Assembly (NCBI GenBank): GCA_964611385.1
Contig: CAZSXS010000001.1
Coordinates: forward strand, 32,043 to 96,042
Length of the DNA: 64,000 nucleotides
Source of the DNA: CAZSXS01 sp964611385
Lineage (GTDB): Bacteria > Bacillota > Clostridia > Lachnospirales > CAYPQA01
Reading direction: 5' to 3'
The translations under genes were made by a program, and so were the position numbers. Within the stretch, counting starts at the first letter, position 1, and the number at the start of each line of letters is the position of its first letter. Positions 8,384 to 16,706 of the stretch are shown in pieces. The notes below the pieces were generated by a model, which ran no database searches, had not been told where the DNA came from, and saw only the letters and a program-made list of their open reading frames with translations.

Positions 8384-8815
8384 CTATTCCTCCAAATCCC
8401 TTACTTGAAACAAGTGCTTCTGTAGCCCATGGTAATAGTTGCCTTCCTCGGCAGTAAAACGAAGTATGCAGTAGTCTGGGTCTGTAGCGCCAAGAGGGTA
8501 ATATTGCTTGTCTTCTTCCTGCCAAAAAGCCTGCTTTGTTTCTTTGTCAGTGCATACCTGCATATGTCCTGTCAACATCAATCCATGAAAATCTTTTGGA
8601 TCAACAAAATAAATACAGGCTTGCGGGCGCTCAAGCCATTGCCCTGTACGTATGGCTGAAACATTGGTTGAAAACCAAAATTCTTTCAGACCATCTTGTT
8701 TACGAACCAGCATCGTTTTAGCATTCGGAAACCCCTTATTGTCAATAGAACAAACAGTTGCGTCCCTGCTCCCTTTAACCAAATGAATAATGTCTTGTTT
8801 TACTTGCGTGTTCAA
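8384..8815 (-). CDS. Pyridoxamine 5'-phosphate oxidase-fold protein
   Basis: A 143-residue split-barrel flavin-binding protein of the general stress protein 26 type. Motifs include the N-terminal VCSIDNKGFPNAKTMLV and the WFSTNVSAIRTGQW strand-helix segment expected of PNPOx-like proteins. These bind FMN, F420 or haem, and most are not true pyridoxamine-phosphate oxidases. Two bases separate it from the marR gene upstream, so it is part of the same transcript. A role in redox or xenobiotic stress is inferred from that context. Confidence 0.82.
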   Translation of the reverse strand: MNTQVKQDIIHLVKGSRDATVCSIDNKGFPNAKTMLVRKQDGLKEFWFSTNVSAIRTGQWLERPQACIYFVDPKDFHGLMLTGHMQVCTDKETKQAFWQEEDKQYYPLGATDPDYCILRFTAEEGNYYHGLQKHLFQVRDLEE

Positions 8816-8817
8816 CG

Positions 8818-9252
8818 TCAGACCTCCTCGTTTTCTAAGTTTTTTATGATTTTTCTAAGGTGCTGCTCAAAGATAGTAATTTCATCTTCACTAAAATCAA
8901 GATAGAACAAGGCATTCATTCGTTCTGACACTGCATCGTACTGTTCACGATACTGCTTCGCCTTTTCTGTGATCGTAACAAAAATTTGTCGCCGATTTTG
9001 CTTGTCAGGAATACGCTCAATAAGTCCGCTGGCTTCCATCCGATCCAACATGCTTGTAAGTGTGGTTTTTGCCAAAGAAGTTAGCTGACCGATTTGGGAA
9101 ATCGTAAGCTTCTCATATTCCCAAAGCACGTAAAGTATTCTGCCCTGTGCGCCGTTAAAGGCTTCAATGTTGCTCTCCTTTAGCATCTTTTCAAAAACCC
9201 TGCCTTGAAGCTGCCGTATTTGAGAAATTAAAAATCCACCATATGTTTTCAT
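8818..9252 (-). CDS. MarR family transcriptional regulator
   Basis: A 144-residue winged-helix repressor. The recognition region LTISQIGQLTSLAKTTLTSMLDRMEASGLIERIPDKQNRR is the MarR DNA-binding core, including the wing DKQNRR. Long dimerisation helices flank it. It is the first gene of the operon with the PNPOx-like and hydrolase genes. A perfect 12-bp palindrome lies inside its own promoter spacer, which argues for autorepression relieved by a ligand. Confidence 0.9.
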   Translation of the reverse strand: MKTYGGFLISQIRQLQGRVFEKMLKESNIEAFNGAQGRILYVLWEYEKLTISQIGQLTSLAKTTLTSMLDRMEASGLIERIPDKQNRRQIFVTITEKAKQYREQYDAVSERMNALFYLDFSEDEITIFEQHLRKIIKNLENEEV

Positions 9253-9270
9253 AGCATCACCTCTCTATGT

Positions 9271-9299
9271 AGTATAGTACCATATGGTATAATCGTCAA
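9271..9299 (-). promoter_or_regulatory. marR operon promoter with operator palindrome in the spacer
   Basis: On the minus strand TTGACG (9299-9294), a 17-base spacer and TATACT (9276-9271) form a near-consensus promoter. The spacer contains the perfect palindrome TACCATATGGTA (9278-9289), so bound MarR would block RNA polymerase directly. Confidence 0.75.
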
Positions 9300-9357
9300 G
9301 CACTTTGCCTAAGTTTTTAGTGGATAGGCAAAATAGAATGAAAATAATGAGGTCAAT

Positions 9358-10416
9358 ATGAAAGAGCAATCGGTCTTTGTACTGTTTTTCCTCGCTATCC
9401 TTTTCATGAACAAAGTAAATACTACAGCCTCAGATTATGTCTATGACTATGAGGCGTATTCCACGCGCTTAGAAGCAATCAACACAATTGCAGACGCAAA
9501 AAAAGCCGGATATGAACTGTCAAGTATGACTTTAAAAATTGGGGATTTTGTATTCACTGAAAAAGAGAATGAATGTACGATCTATGCGACAGTAAACAAG
9601 CAGTTTGGCAGAGTGGCATTGTTTATTGCAGATGAAACGGATAAGGTGCTGTATAAAACAGAGGATATTGAGTGCAATTATTTCTATAGGGATTCTATCA
9701 ACCAACCCAATATCAATATTGCCGCAATTGCGATAAGAGATATCAATGATGATGGGCTTCAAGATATCGTCATCATCAGCCGTTGCTTGGTGGATGGGAT
9801 TCAATTTAAAATCGGTGAGATTTTGTTTCGGGGAGAAGACCGGTTTTACCGCGACTGGCGTATCAGTGACAAGATCAACCGCTTTAGCATGAACAAGGAC
9901 TTGGACATGATGACGGCCTTTGCACGTGATCAACAATCTGCTGAATTTTTATACCGTGCTTCAACCTTGGAAGAGCTTACTAGGAGCGGTTTCGTTTCAC
10001 TTGTTGATCAGACATTTGACGCTGATTTTGAGAAGTTTGGTACAGTGAAGGTTGTTCCTGGGACGTATACGATGGGAGGGCATCACATTTTTATGATCTA
10101 CCTTGTCAACAGCGATGGGCGTGTCATTTGGAATTTCCAATGTATGCGGGACTATGACAATTTCAGTACGATGACTGGGATCTCCTTTAAGGATGTTGAC
10201 GGAGATGGCTGGGCCGATCTCTCAGTCCTTGCAAAGTATAAATTTCTTGGAGATGACAACCAAACCTATTCTGCCACAGATTTTTCGATTTACTATCAGC
10301 GGAATGGATATTTTTTTGAGGACAAGGATTTCCATTCTTCATTCTTTCAGGAACTGACAAGGAAAGAGCTTATGGATGATATCGTGCAGGCAGCACGCAG
10401 ATATTGGGGGTGGTAG
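9358..10416 (+). CDS. Secreted FG-GAP/VCBS-like protein of two-component operon
   Basis: A 352-residue protein with an N-terminal signal-like hydrophobic segment (FVLFFLAILFMN) but no lipobox Cys. Two segments, DINDDGLQDIVII and DVDGDGWADLSVL, are calcium-binding-loop repeats like those of FG-GAP/VCBS proteins, which usually fold as beta-propeller blades. The ATG follows ATGAGG. It is the first gene of an operon with a response regulator, histidine kinase and a membrane-anchored protein, separated from the regulator by 5 bases. I infer an extracytoplasmic sensing or envelope role. No close family is recognised. Confidence 0.6.
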   Translation: MKEQSVFVLFFLAILFMNKVNTTASDYVYDYEAYSTRLEAINTIADAKKAGYELSSMTLKIGDFVFTEKENECTIYATVNKQFGRVALFIADETDKVLYKTEDIECNYFYRDSINQPNINIAAIAIRDINDDGLQDIVIISRCLVDGIQFKIGEILFRGEDRFYRDWRISDKINRFSMNKDLDMMTAFARDQQSAEFLYRASTLEELTRSGFVSLVDQTFDADFEKFGTVKVVPGTYTMGGHHIFMIYLVNSDGRVIWNFQCMRDYDNFSTMTGISFKDVDGDGWADLSVLAKYKFLGDDNQTYSATDFSIYYQRNGYFFEDKDFHSSFFQELTRKELMDDIVQAARRYWGW

Positions 10417-10421
10417 ATCAA

Positions 10422-11081
10422 ATGATAAAGGTATTAATTGTTGAAGATGAAAAGCCAATTCGAGACTTAATTGATATTCAGCTATCAAATGCAGGATATT
10501 CATGCACGGCCGTTGGTGATGGCATGGAAGCGGCTGATTTGATTGAAGCAAAGAAGTTTGATTTGATTTTGCTGGATATCATGCTTCCGGGGGTGAACGG
10601 ATATGAGCTGATGGAATATATACGCCCGACGGGTGTTCCTGTTATTTTTTTGACGGCAAAGCACGAGGTGCGTGATCGTGTGAAGGGCTTACGGCTGGGT
10701 GCGGATGATTACATTGTTAAGCCTTTTGATATTGTGGAATTATTAGCCAGAGTGGAAACTGTGTTGCGGCGTTATCATAAGTCCGATCACGTTGCGGAAA
10801 TTGAAGGCATTCAGATCAATTTGGATGCCCATATTGCGTATAAAAACGGGCAAAAAATTGATTTGACCGCTAAGGAGTTTGCCTTGTTAAGTTTGTTTAT
10901 GCGGAATAAGAACATTGCTCTATACCGTGAAACTTTATATGAAAAAGTGTGGGAGGGGGATTTTTGCGGGGATAGCCGAACCATTGATTTGCATGTGCAG
11001 CGCCTACGAAAAAAGCTTGGCTGGGAGCATTGCCTTGTTACCGTATACAAAATCGGATACCGACTAGAGGTGCCTAAATGA
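10422..11081 (+). CDS. OmpR/PhoB family response regulator
   Basis: A 219-residue response regulator. The receiver domain has EDE near residue 9 and the phospho-acceptor Asp52 in LLDIMLPG, with T in FLTAKH and K in IVKPFD. The C-terminal winged helix (LTAKEFALLSLFMRNKN...SRTIDLHVQRLRKKLG) is OmpR-type. The ATG at 10422 lies 8 bases after GGGGGTGG; an upstream TTG is unlikely. It overlaps the kinase gene by 4 bases. The overall layout resembles VanR-like systems. The target genes are unknown but probably include its own operon. Confidence 0.93.
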   Translation: MIKVLIVEDEKPIRDLIDIQLSNAGYSCTAVGDGMEAADLIEAKKFDLILLDIMLPGVNGYELMEYIRPTGVPVIFLTAKHEVRDRVKGLRLGADDYIVKPFDIVELLARVETVLRRYHKSDHVAEIEGIQINLDAHIAYKNGQKIDLTAKEFALLSLFMRNKNIALYRETLYEKVWEGDFCGDSRTIDLHVQRLRKKLGWEHCLVTVYKIGYRLEVPK

Positions 11082-12538
11082 AGTTTTCATGGAAGCTGTT
11101 TATGTGTACAATTTCAATCGTGGCAATCACCTTGGCATTTGGAGGGAATTATATCGTTAATTCCTTCTTCAGATCGGCCCTATCAAGAGAAACCAAGCAA
11201 GCGCTTGATGAAAGCGGCATGATTCGCTTTGCCTTCGAGACTGCAACGCTGAATATTCCTTCGAAATATGAACATCTTCAAGACCAGACCATTGCGCAAA
11301 TTGGAGCGACCCTAGATACAGGAGCGCAGAATCGATACATCAGAATCAGCGCGGAAAATGCGGATATGCTTTATGAAAGTGATGCATTTTGCGTGGATGA
11401 TACTATTTTGAGTTCTGCTTCCAGCAAAGAGATCGCCTATAAAATTACAGCTGTAAATGAGAATTATTACATACAAACTGCCCTTAAGGTGAATACAGTC
11501 GACCGTGAAATTTATCTTGAAACGCTAAAAAACATAACGACTATATTTGATGAACGTGCAGCCGGTTTTTTGGTCTATAAACAGCTTTGCATCATTGTGC
11601 TGTTATGCGAGGGCTTAATCATCTTCTTGCTTTCACGCTGGCTAACGCATCCGGTTCGATTGATTTCAACTGCAACAAGAAATATGGCCAAGGGGGAGTA
11701 TAGTTATCGGGCTAAAAAGGTCAGTAATGATGAGCTTGGCTGGCTGACAGATAACTTTAATCAAATGGCGGGGGCCTTAGAAGAGCAGGTCGAGAAACTA
11801 AAGGAAGCGGCGCGGTCACAAGAGGAATTTGTTGGGGCGTTTGCGCATGAATTAAAGACCCCACTTACTGCAATCATAGGATATGCGGATATGCTTCGTT
11901 CTCAAAAACTAGATGAGGAAAAACTCATGCTATCGGCAGATTATATTTACCAAGAAGGCCGAAGGCTTGAAAAATTATCCTTCAATCTACTTGACATTAT
12001 CGTTTTAAAACATGTCAATAAGCCCTCGTCCATATTCCTTGCCAGTACGCTATTTGAATATATAAAGGATACGTTTTCGAAAAGCAAGATTCGATTGACC
12101 TTAGCGTATGAGGAGAGCCCGATTGTTGGGGATTTGGTTCTGATTAAAACGTTATTAACGAATCTAATTGATAATGCCATTAAGGCCTCGAAGCCAGAAG
12201 ACGCGATCCTGTTAAACGGAGGGACAAGCCACAATCAATATATCTTTACCGTCAAAGATCATGGCTGCGGCATTTCGCCTGAGGATTTGGATAAGGTGAC
12301 AAAAGCCTTCTACATGGCGGACAAATCGCGCTCTCGAAGCCGCCATGGTGCTGGGCTTGGTCTTACCTTATGCCTTGAAATTGCGCGTTTGCACGGAAGT
12401 GAGTTAAAGATCGAAAGCGTAGTGGGTCTTGGAACCAGCATAAGCTTTGCGCTTGACATGGGCTTGCTTGACACAGGCTTTCTTGATATGGGCTCTTTTG
12501 ATACAGACGGCACAAGGGAGAAGGGAGGACGGCATTGA
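11078..12538 (+). CDS. Sensor histidine kinase
   Basis: A 486-residue transmembrane kinase. TM1 spans about residues 8-28 and TM2 about 165-187, enclosing an extracellular sensor domain of about 135 residues. A HAMP segment follows, then the H-box FAHELKTPLTAIIGY with His257, an N-box (LIDNAIKAS) and G-boxes (DHGCGI, GAGLGLTL). The C-terminal tail is odd: it repeats LD(M/T)G-like units, encoded by a short tandem duplication. It overlaps the genes on both sides by 4 bases, so regulator, kinase and the next protein are made together. Confidence 0.93.
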   Translation: MKFSWKLFMCTISIVAITLAFGGNYIVNSFFRSALSRETKQALDESGMIRFAFETATLNIPSKYEHLQDQTIAQIGATLDTGAQNRYIRISAENADMLYESDAFCVDDTILSSASSKEIAYKITAVNENYYIQTALKVNTVDREIYLETLKNITTIFDERAAGFLVYKQLCIIVLLCEGLIIFLLSRWLTHPVRLISTATRNMAKGEYSYRAKKVSNDELGWLTDNFNQMAGALEEQVEKLKEAARSQEEFVGAFAHELKTPLTAIIGYADMLRSQKLDEEKLMLSADYIYQEGRRLEKLSFNLLDIIVLKHVNKPSSIFLASTLFEYIKDTFSKSKIRLTLAYEESPIVGDLVLIKTLLTNLIDNAIKASKPEDAILLNGGTSHNQYIFTVKDHGCGISPEDLDKVTKAFYMADKSRSRSRHGAGLGLTLCLEIARLHGSELKIESVVGLGTSISFALDMGLLDTGFLDMGSFDTDGTREKGGRH

Positions 12539-13374
12539 GTAAACAAATTGCGGCTTTGCTATTGGTCATAACGGTGATCCTGCTGTCTATATTCTTACCG
12601 GCAGAATTAGCAAGGGTTTATGACCATTCCATACTTGACACAGTTCAAAAAGAAAATGGCGACAACTCCCCTGAGAGCTTCCGCTATTCCTTAACAAGCC
12701 CACAGCGTCTTTACGTTCTATCAATGGCGCTTAATAATCATAATATTTTGCAAAGCGATTACGCTGCCTCCTTACGTGAAAAGGCCATCCGAACCAATCG
12801 AAATGATACCGTGGCCTCCTTTGCTTATGTTGAAAACGGATATGGCTTGCTGAAAAATGAATTGGATGCCGAAAAGGCTATGGAAATCTGTACTTCTGAA
12901 TTGTCTTTCATCTTAAAGGACGGACTTGGAATGGATGACTTTGAAATGGATCGCTTTGAAATCAAAAATCCTTGTCGGCAAACGCTCTACTCTGCCGTGG
13001 ATATGCTCGAGCCTCAGAAAAGCGTATCAGTATGGCAAATCGAATATGACAGCGTTCTGCCCCCTGATGCTTCTCCCTTTTCTTTGATCGAAGCCCATGT
13101 CGATGCGGAAACAGGAAAGCTGTACAGCTTTTCTTTCCGTACAGATACCCTTATCAAGACCCTTACCGATTTTGATGCCGACAAACTTGCAAAAGCGTGG
13201 TTAAGCCGCCTTAACATTACAGCGTTCAGCGATATAACCGAAAACAGCCCTCTTGCCGAAACAGCCAAGCAGTATAAGAAGTTTGCAACAGAGGGAATGA
13301 ATACTGAAAAGACGGTCTTTACAGTGGGCTTTTACGAAGGGATAAATGAGGTTTTTGTTCGGATAACCAATTAG
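12535..13374 (+). CDS. Membrane-anchored protein of two-component operon, unknown function
   Basis: A 279-residue protein with a TTG start overlapping the kinase stop codon. The first 20 residues (QIAALLLVITVILLSIFL) form one membrane anchor; the remainder is predicted extracytoplasmic and hydrophilic, with alternating strand and helix character. I do not recognise the family. Position at the end of a coupled RR-HK operon suggests an accessory sensor or modulator of the kinase, comparable in layout to YycH-type proteins but without evident similarity. A terminator follows. Confidence 0.65.
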   Translation: MSKQIAALLLVITVILLSIFLPAELARVYDHSILDTVQKENGDNSPESFRYSLTSPQRLYVLSMALNNHNILQSDYAASLREKAIRTNRNDTVASFAYVENGYGLLKNELDAEKAMEICTSELSFILKDGLGMDDFEMDRFEIKNPCRQTLYSAVDMLEPQKSVSVWQIEYDSVLPPDASPFSLIEAHVDAETGKLYSFSFRTDTLIKTLTDFDADKLAKAWLSRLNITAFSDITENSPLAETAKQYKKFATEGMNTEKTVFTVGFYEGINEVFVRITN

Positions 13375-13429
13375 CATAGAATTCAGATAACCAATTAACA
13401 TGATAAAAAAGGGCAACAAGCTGGAAACC

Positions 13430-13468
13430 AAAAAAAGAGTAGCGCAGAGGAATGCACTACTCTTTTTT
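13430..13468. terminator. Terminator of the two-component operon
   Basis: AAAAAAGAGTAG pairs with CTACTCTTTTTT, with an inner GC...GC pair; T run on the right, A run on the left. Confidence 0.88.
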
Positions 13469-13509
13469 TAGTTTCTTTATAAAGACAACCGATAGCATGG
13501 AGGTTATAC

Positions 13510-13603
13510 TCAGTCTCTTAAGCACTTACCAAACCGCCATCATTCGACCTGCTTAAATTATATTTTTTTGTGTGGCGGCTTTGCAAAGCTGAACGTGACT
13601 GAG
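13510..13603. repeat. Dispersed repeat family B, copy 1
   Basis: The left end is CTCAGTCTCTTAAGCACTTA followed by an AAACCGCCA segment. The right end is GTGGCGGCTTTGCAAAGC followed by TGAACGTGACTGAG. The CTCAGTC and GACTGAG ends and the inner CCGCCA/TGGCGG segments are mutually inverted, so the element can fold on itself. Its right half overlaps the 3' end of the exosortase gene and encodes that protein's last residues. Confidence 0.7.
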
Positions 13604-14358
13604 GTTAAATAGAATGAAACTGTGCTTACTAAACATACAAAAAATACGATTTGTGCATAGGCCAGAAATCCTTCGGCGTTATTGTTATACGCTCTATTGA
13701 GCAGGGGGATGCCCAGCCCAATCAGTAAATACCAAAACAGAACGGGTATGAGCTTAAAGCCAGAGCGAAACCCTTTGTTCGTTATTCCACTTCCCGCAAA
13801 GATTTTGGTGATATAGTTCACAATTTTATAAATCAAGCATAAGCATACAAAATAAACGGAAGTTCCGATGAGGGTGTGAAGCCTTTCAGGGCTAAGCAAC
13901 TGGCTGTAAACGGCTGTTTGTTGAAAATAAGTCGGAAGATAAACCTCAAGATAAATTGGAAGGTAGATCGAAAGCACAATTCTAAAGCCATTGACAAAAA
14001 TAGTAGCCAGAAACGAAAGCCCAATACTGAATATCGTCCAATAAATTCGCTTTGCCATTGTCCCCATCCGATGGACAAACGAGTAAAGCAGCGTTGCAAA
14101 GGTAATGAGCATAAATTGAACGCCCGAGCAGGATGTTGCAAGTATAAACCGAAAGGAATGGTTGACATATCCGATGTGGGTTTCCTTTTCAAAGCCTATG
14201 CCGCTTATGATTTTGACCCACCATGCTGTGGGAGCCAAAATCCATTCAAGATCCTCACTGCTGGCATTGCTGCATTGATATTTTATTCCAAACAGGAGGA
14301 TAAAGCCAAGCAGATAGAATACCCAATTTTGCTTGAGGAATGACTGAACTTTAAGCAA
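13558..14358 (-). CDS. Exosortase (XrtK-like)
   Basis: A 266-residue multi-spanning membrane protein with the exosortase catalytic triad: Cys77 in ATSCSG, Arg126 in NGFRIVLSIYLP and His161 in RLHTLIG. Exosortases cleave C-terminal sorting signals of PEP-CTERM-like proteins at the membrane. The TTG start at 14358 lies downstream of GGAGG and overlaps the preceding VIT/vWA gene by 8 bases. That protein ends in a short hydrophobic span plus RRKKK, so it is the likely dedicated substrate. The last 15 residues (TSVTFSFAKPPHKKI) are encoded by repeat family B. The XrtK subtype is a guess from size and substrate. Confidence 0.8.
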   Translation of the reverse strand: MLKVQSFLKQNWVFYLLGFILLFGIKYQCSNASSEDLEWILAPTAWWVKIISGIGFEKETHIGYVNHSFRFILATSCSGVQFMLITFATLLYSFVHRMGTMAKRIYWTIFSIGLSFLATIFVNGFRIVLSIYLPIYLEVYLPTYFQQTAVYSQLLSPERLHTLIGTSVYFVCLCLIYKIVNYITKIFAGSGITNKGFRSGFKLIPVLFWYLLIGLGIPLLNRAYNNNAEGFLAYAQIVFFVCLVSTVSFYLTSVTFSFAKPPHKKI

Positions 14359-16360
14359 TTTTCTTTTTCCTCCTCAACAGCATACCCGCCATAATCATTG
14401 CCAAAACAGGAACGATCCTTCTAGGCTCAGAGCCTGTCTTATAGCTGCCACCGACGGCAAGGTTTGACACATTGGAGGGTAAGGGCAACGCTTGCTTAAC
14501 GTCTGTGCTGCTTTTATCTTCATTTCGAATGGTTTCAGACACAGCGATAAAGGAGGTATAGGGTGTTATCATGCTGTATTTGAGTCCAATAGCGGTGACT
14601 TGTATCTTTGTTGCATCCGCATCATTCGGATTATTATGTAACCCATAATCCGTAAGTCTTTCTACGCTTGTTCTTGCCCAAAGATACTGAATCGACGAAT
14701 TTTCCTCCGAAGGCGTAACATCAGAAAACTGGAAACTTTGGTTATACGCTTGATCCCCTTGCTTTCCAGATACCTCTATGGAGCCAGTAGGCTCACCACG
14801 CCACTTTCCATATACAAGGATTGGTTTTTGCGCAAAAAGAGTAGGCACATTTGAAGGCACTACATCGTACACTTGCAAACCATTATACTTTACTTTGATA
14901 TCTGTCAAAACCGGATACTGTATGTATGTGCGGAACCGTTCAGCCGTGCTTGCTGCCTCTTCCGAATCTATTACCACAAAGGACTCACCCATCCCAGCTT
15001 TCGCAATCCCTTCAACAAGATAACGGTTTACCGACGAGCCTATGCCGAATGAAAAGAAATTGGTTATGCCAAGGTTATTATTGATTAGTTCAAATATTTC
15101 TTTTTCGGCGCTAATATAGCCGTCGGTTATCACAATTATGCTCCGAGAAATGCCCTCTTTACTTGGTATATTGATGGCTCTTTTAAGGGCAGGCGCAAGC
15201 TCTGTTCCACCGCCTCCGGGCTCTTCGTTGATCAAATTGATCGCTGCTTGTATGTTTTCCTTTGTCGCCGGTACGGATAGAGGCGACATTTGTTGTGCTG
15301 CCCCCGAAAAGAGGATTAAATTAAAGCTGTCTGTTTCCCTGAGCTTTGAAACGAGATTTGTTATCAGTTCTTTGGCCGTGTCAAGCGGGTAGCCATACAT
15401 AGAACCTGACACATCTAAGACAAAGATATATTCCCGATCGGGTACATCTTCCGTCCGGACCTGCTCCGGCGGCTGAACCATCAGCATAAAGAAGTTTTCC
15501 TTCGCCCCCTTGTTCAGCATAAGCCCGCTGCTCACTTCTTGCCCTGTCAATTTATACCTGAGTATAAAATCGCGGTTGCCAGCAAATTCTTCGGGATTGG
15601 AAAGCGTGACCTGGGCTGTTGATTCGCTGTTTCTATGTACCTCAACTTGATGGGATTTGCAACTCAAATCCCTTATAGGAACAGCGGTTGAGAGATTGAC
15701 CGTAATAGTGTAGCTTCCCGAAGGTGTCTTTCCATCTTTCAGATAAGCACTTTCCACCCATTGATTCGATTCGTTTTTTGCCGCCTGACCGGCATAACGA
15801 GGCCCGACTACCGTTGGAAAAACAAATTCATATAGACCATCCGTTTGAGTAATCAACTCCGTGTAGTGTAATTCAATACGAACAGTGTCCCCCGGCATAA
15901 TATTGGACACGTTCATCGTGAACACATTCGGTCTTTCTTGTTCAAGCAATGAGGCGCTCTTTCCGTCCTTTTTGGCTTGTTCAAAGGTCTTCTTTGCTTC
16001 CTTACGCTCTTCGATTTGGGCGGTGATTACTTCATTTCCGATTTCCATTTTCATTCCATGAACGGAAACTTTTGTTGAAGCCGGAAAAACATAGCTGGCA
16101 TTGATGGGATCTTTTCCTTCATTTGCATAGGTTTGAGTAACATAGGTTTCTGCAATGACACCGTTTATGTTTGTCGAAACCTTTGTATCCTTTAAAGGAA
16201 AGCTGTCAAGCGAAGTGTTTTTTCCCTCAACAAAAAAATAGGGTGATAGGGTGGAATCTTCGGCACTACTGTTCATTTCCTTGCCATAAATGGTTGCAGA
16301 TGATACAAGCAAGATCATCACGGTTAAAAGCACACATAACCATTTCTTATTTCTTTTCAT
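14351..16360 (-). CDS. VIT and vWA domain surface protein, probable exosortase substrate
   Basis: A 669-residue secreted protein. A signal peptide (WLCVLLTVMILLVSSATIYG) is followed by a vault/inter-alpha-trypsin (VIT) domain at about residues 50-170, with NASYVFP and the NVFTMNVSNIMPGD core. A von Willebrand A domain starts at about 310 with MIDAS DVSGSM (Asp316, Ser318, Ser320), and a later TDGY supplies another metal ligand. The C-terminus has GSEPRR, a 14-residue hydrophobic span and RRKKKIA, the tripartite layout of an exosortase sorting signal. Metal-dependent adhesion at the cell surface is inferred. It overlaps the exosortase gene by 8 bases. Confidence 0.88.
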   Translation of the reverse strand: MKRNKKWLCVLLTVMILLVSSATIYGKEMNSSAEDSTLSPYFFVEGKNTSLDSFPLKDTKVSTNINGVIAETYVTQTYANEGKDPINASYVFPASTKVSVHGMKMEIGNEVITAQIEERKEAKKTFEQAKKDGKSASLLEQERPNVFTMNVSNIMPGDTVRIELHYTELITQTDGLYEFVFPTVVGPRYAGQAAKNESNQWVESAYLKDGKTPSGSYTITVNLSTAVPIRDLSCKSHQVEVHRNSESTAQVTLSNPEEFAGNRDFILRYKLTGQEVSSGLMLNKGAKENFFMLMVQPPEQVRTEDVPDREYIFVLDVSGSMYGYPLDTAKELITNLVSKLRETDSFNLILFSGAAQQMSPLSVPATKENIQAAINLINEEPGGGGTELAPALKRAINIPSKEGISRSIIVITDGYISAEKEIFELINNNLGITNFFSFGIGSSVNRYLVEGIAKAGMGESFVVIDSEEAASTAERFRTYIQYPVLTDIKVKYNGLQVYDVVPSNVPTLFAQKPILVYGKWRGEPTGSIEVSGKQGDQAYNQSFQFSDVTPSEENSSIQYLWARTSVERLTDYGLHNNPNDADATKIQVTAIGLKYSMITPYTSFIAVSETIRNEDKSSTDVKQALPLPSNVSNLAVGGSYKTGSEPRRIVPVLAMIMAGMLLRRKKKIA

Positions 16361-16563
16361 AGGAAAACCCCCTGTTTTATTTTTTTACACTATACAAAGG
16401 GAATTCATCAAAATGGTATCTAAGATGTATCAAATTTGTATCAGAACTTATTTTTTTGCAAATTTCTCAGATACTTGAAAAAATCCGCCAAATAGTATAT
16501 AAATAGTTTGTCGTACCGAAAGTTCAACAAGCAAGTGGATGAACTCAAAAGGATGGTGAACTC

Positions 16564-16641
16564 ATGAAGAGGCATCAACGAGATAACTACTCAGTATGGT
16601 TGAGAAACCTACCGCAGGCTATACTGAGTAAAATGCACTAA
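16564..16641 (+). CDS. Possible 25-residue leader or secreted peptide before ABC exporter
   Basis: AAAAGGATGG precedes an ATG at 16564 opening a 25-codon frame whose peptide begins MKRHQRDNYSVWLRNLPQAI and ends with LSKMH before TAA. It lies 66 bases before the ABC transporter start. The inverted repeat 16593-16665 begins inside it. It could be a regulatory leader peptide or a small exported peptide; coding is not proven. The other 200 bases upstream towards the VIT/vWA gene are AT-rich and probably hold that gene's promoter. Confidence 0.35.
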   Translation: MKRHQRDNYSVWLRNLPQAILSKMH

Positions 16642-16665
16642 ATTGCGGACAGTCTCAACCGTACT
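16593..16665 (+). promoter_or_regulatory. Inverted repeat in the ABC transporter leader
   Basis: AGTATGGTTGAGA (16593-16605) pairs with TCTCAACCGTACT (16653-16665) with one G-T pair. A shorter inner pair, CTCAGTAT/ATACTGAG, overlaps the left arm. The alternative pairings and their position between a small ORF and the transporter start suggest attenuation or translational control. Confidence 0.5.
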
Positions 16666-16706
16666 TTTCAATACCCCTACCAATAATGATGAAAAGGAGT
16701 ACGGTT

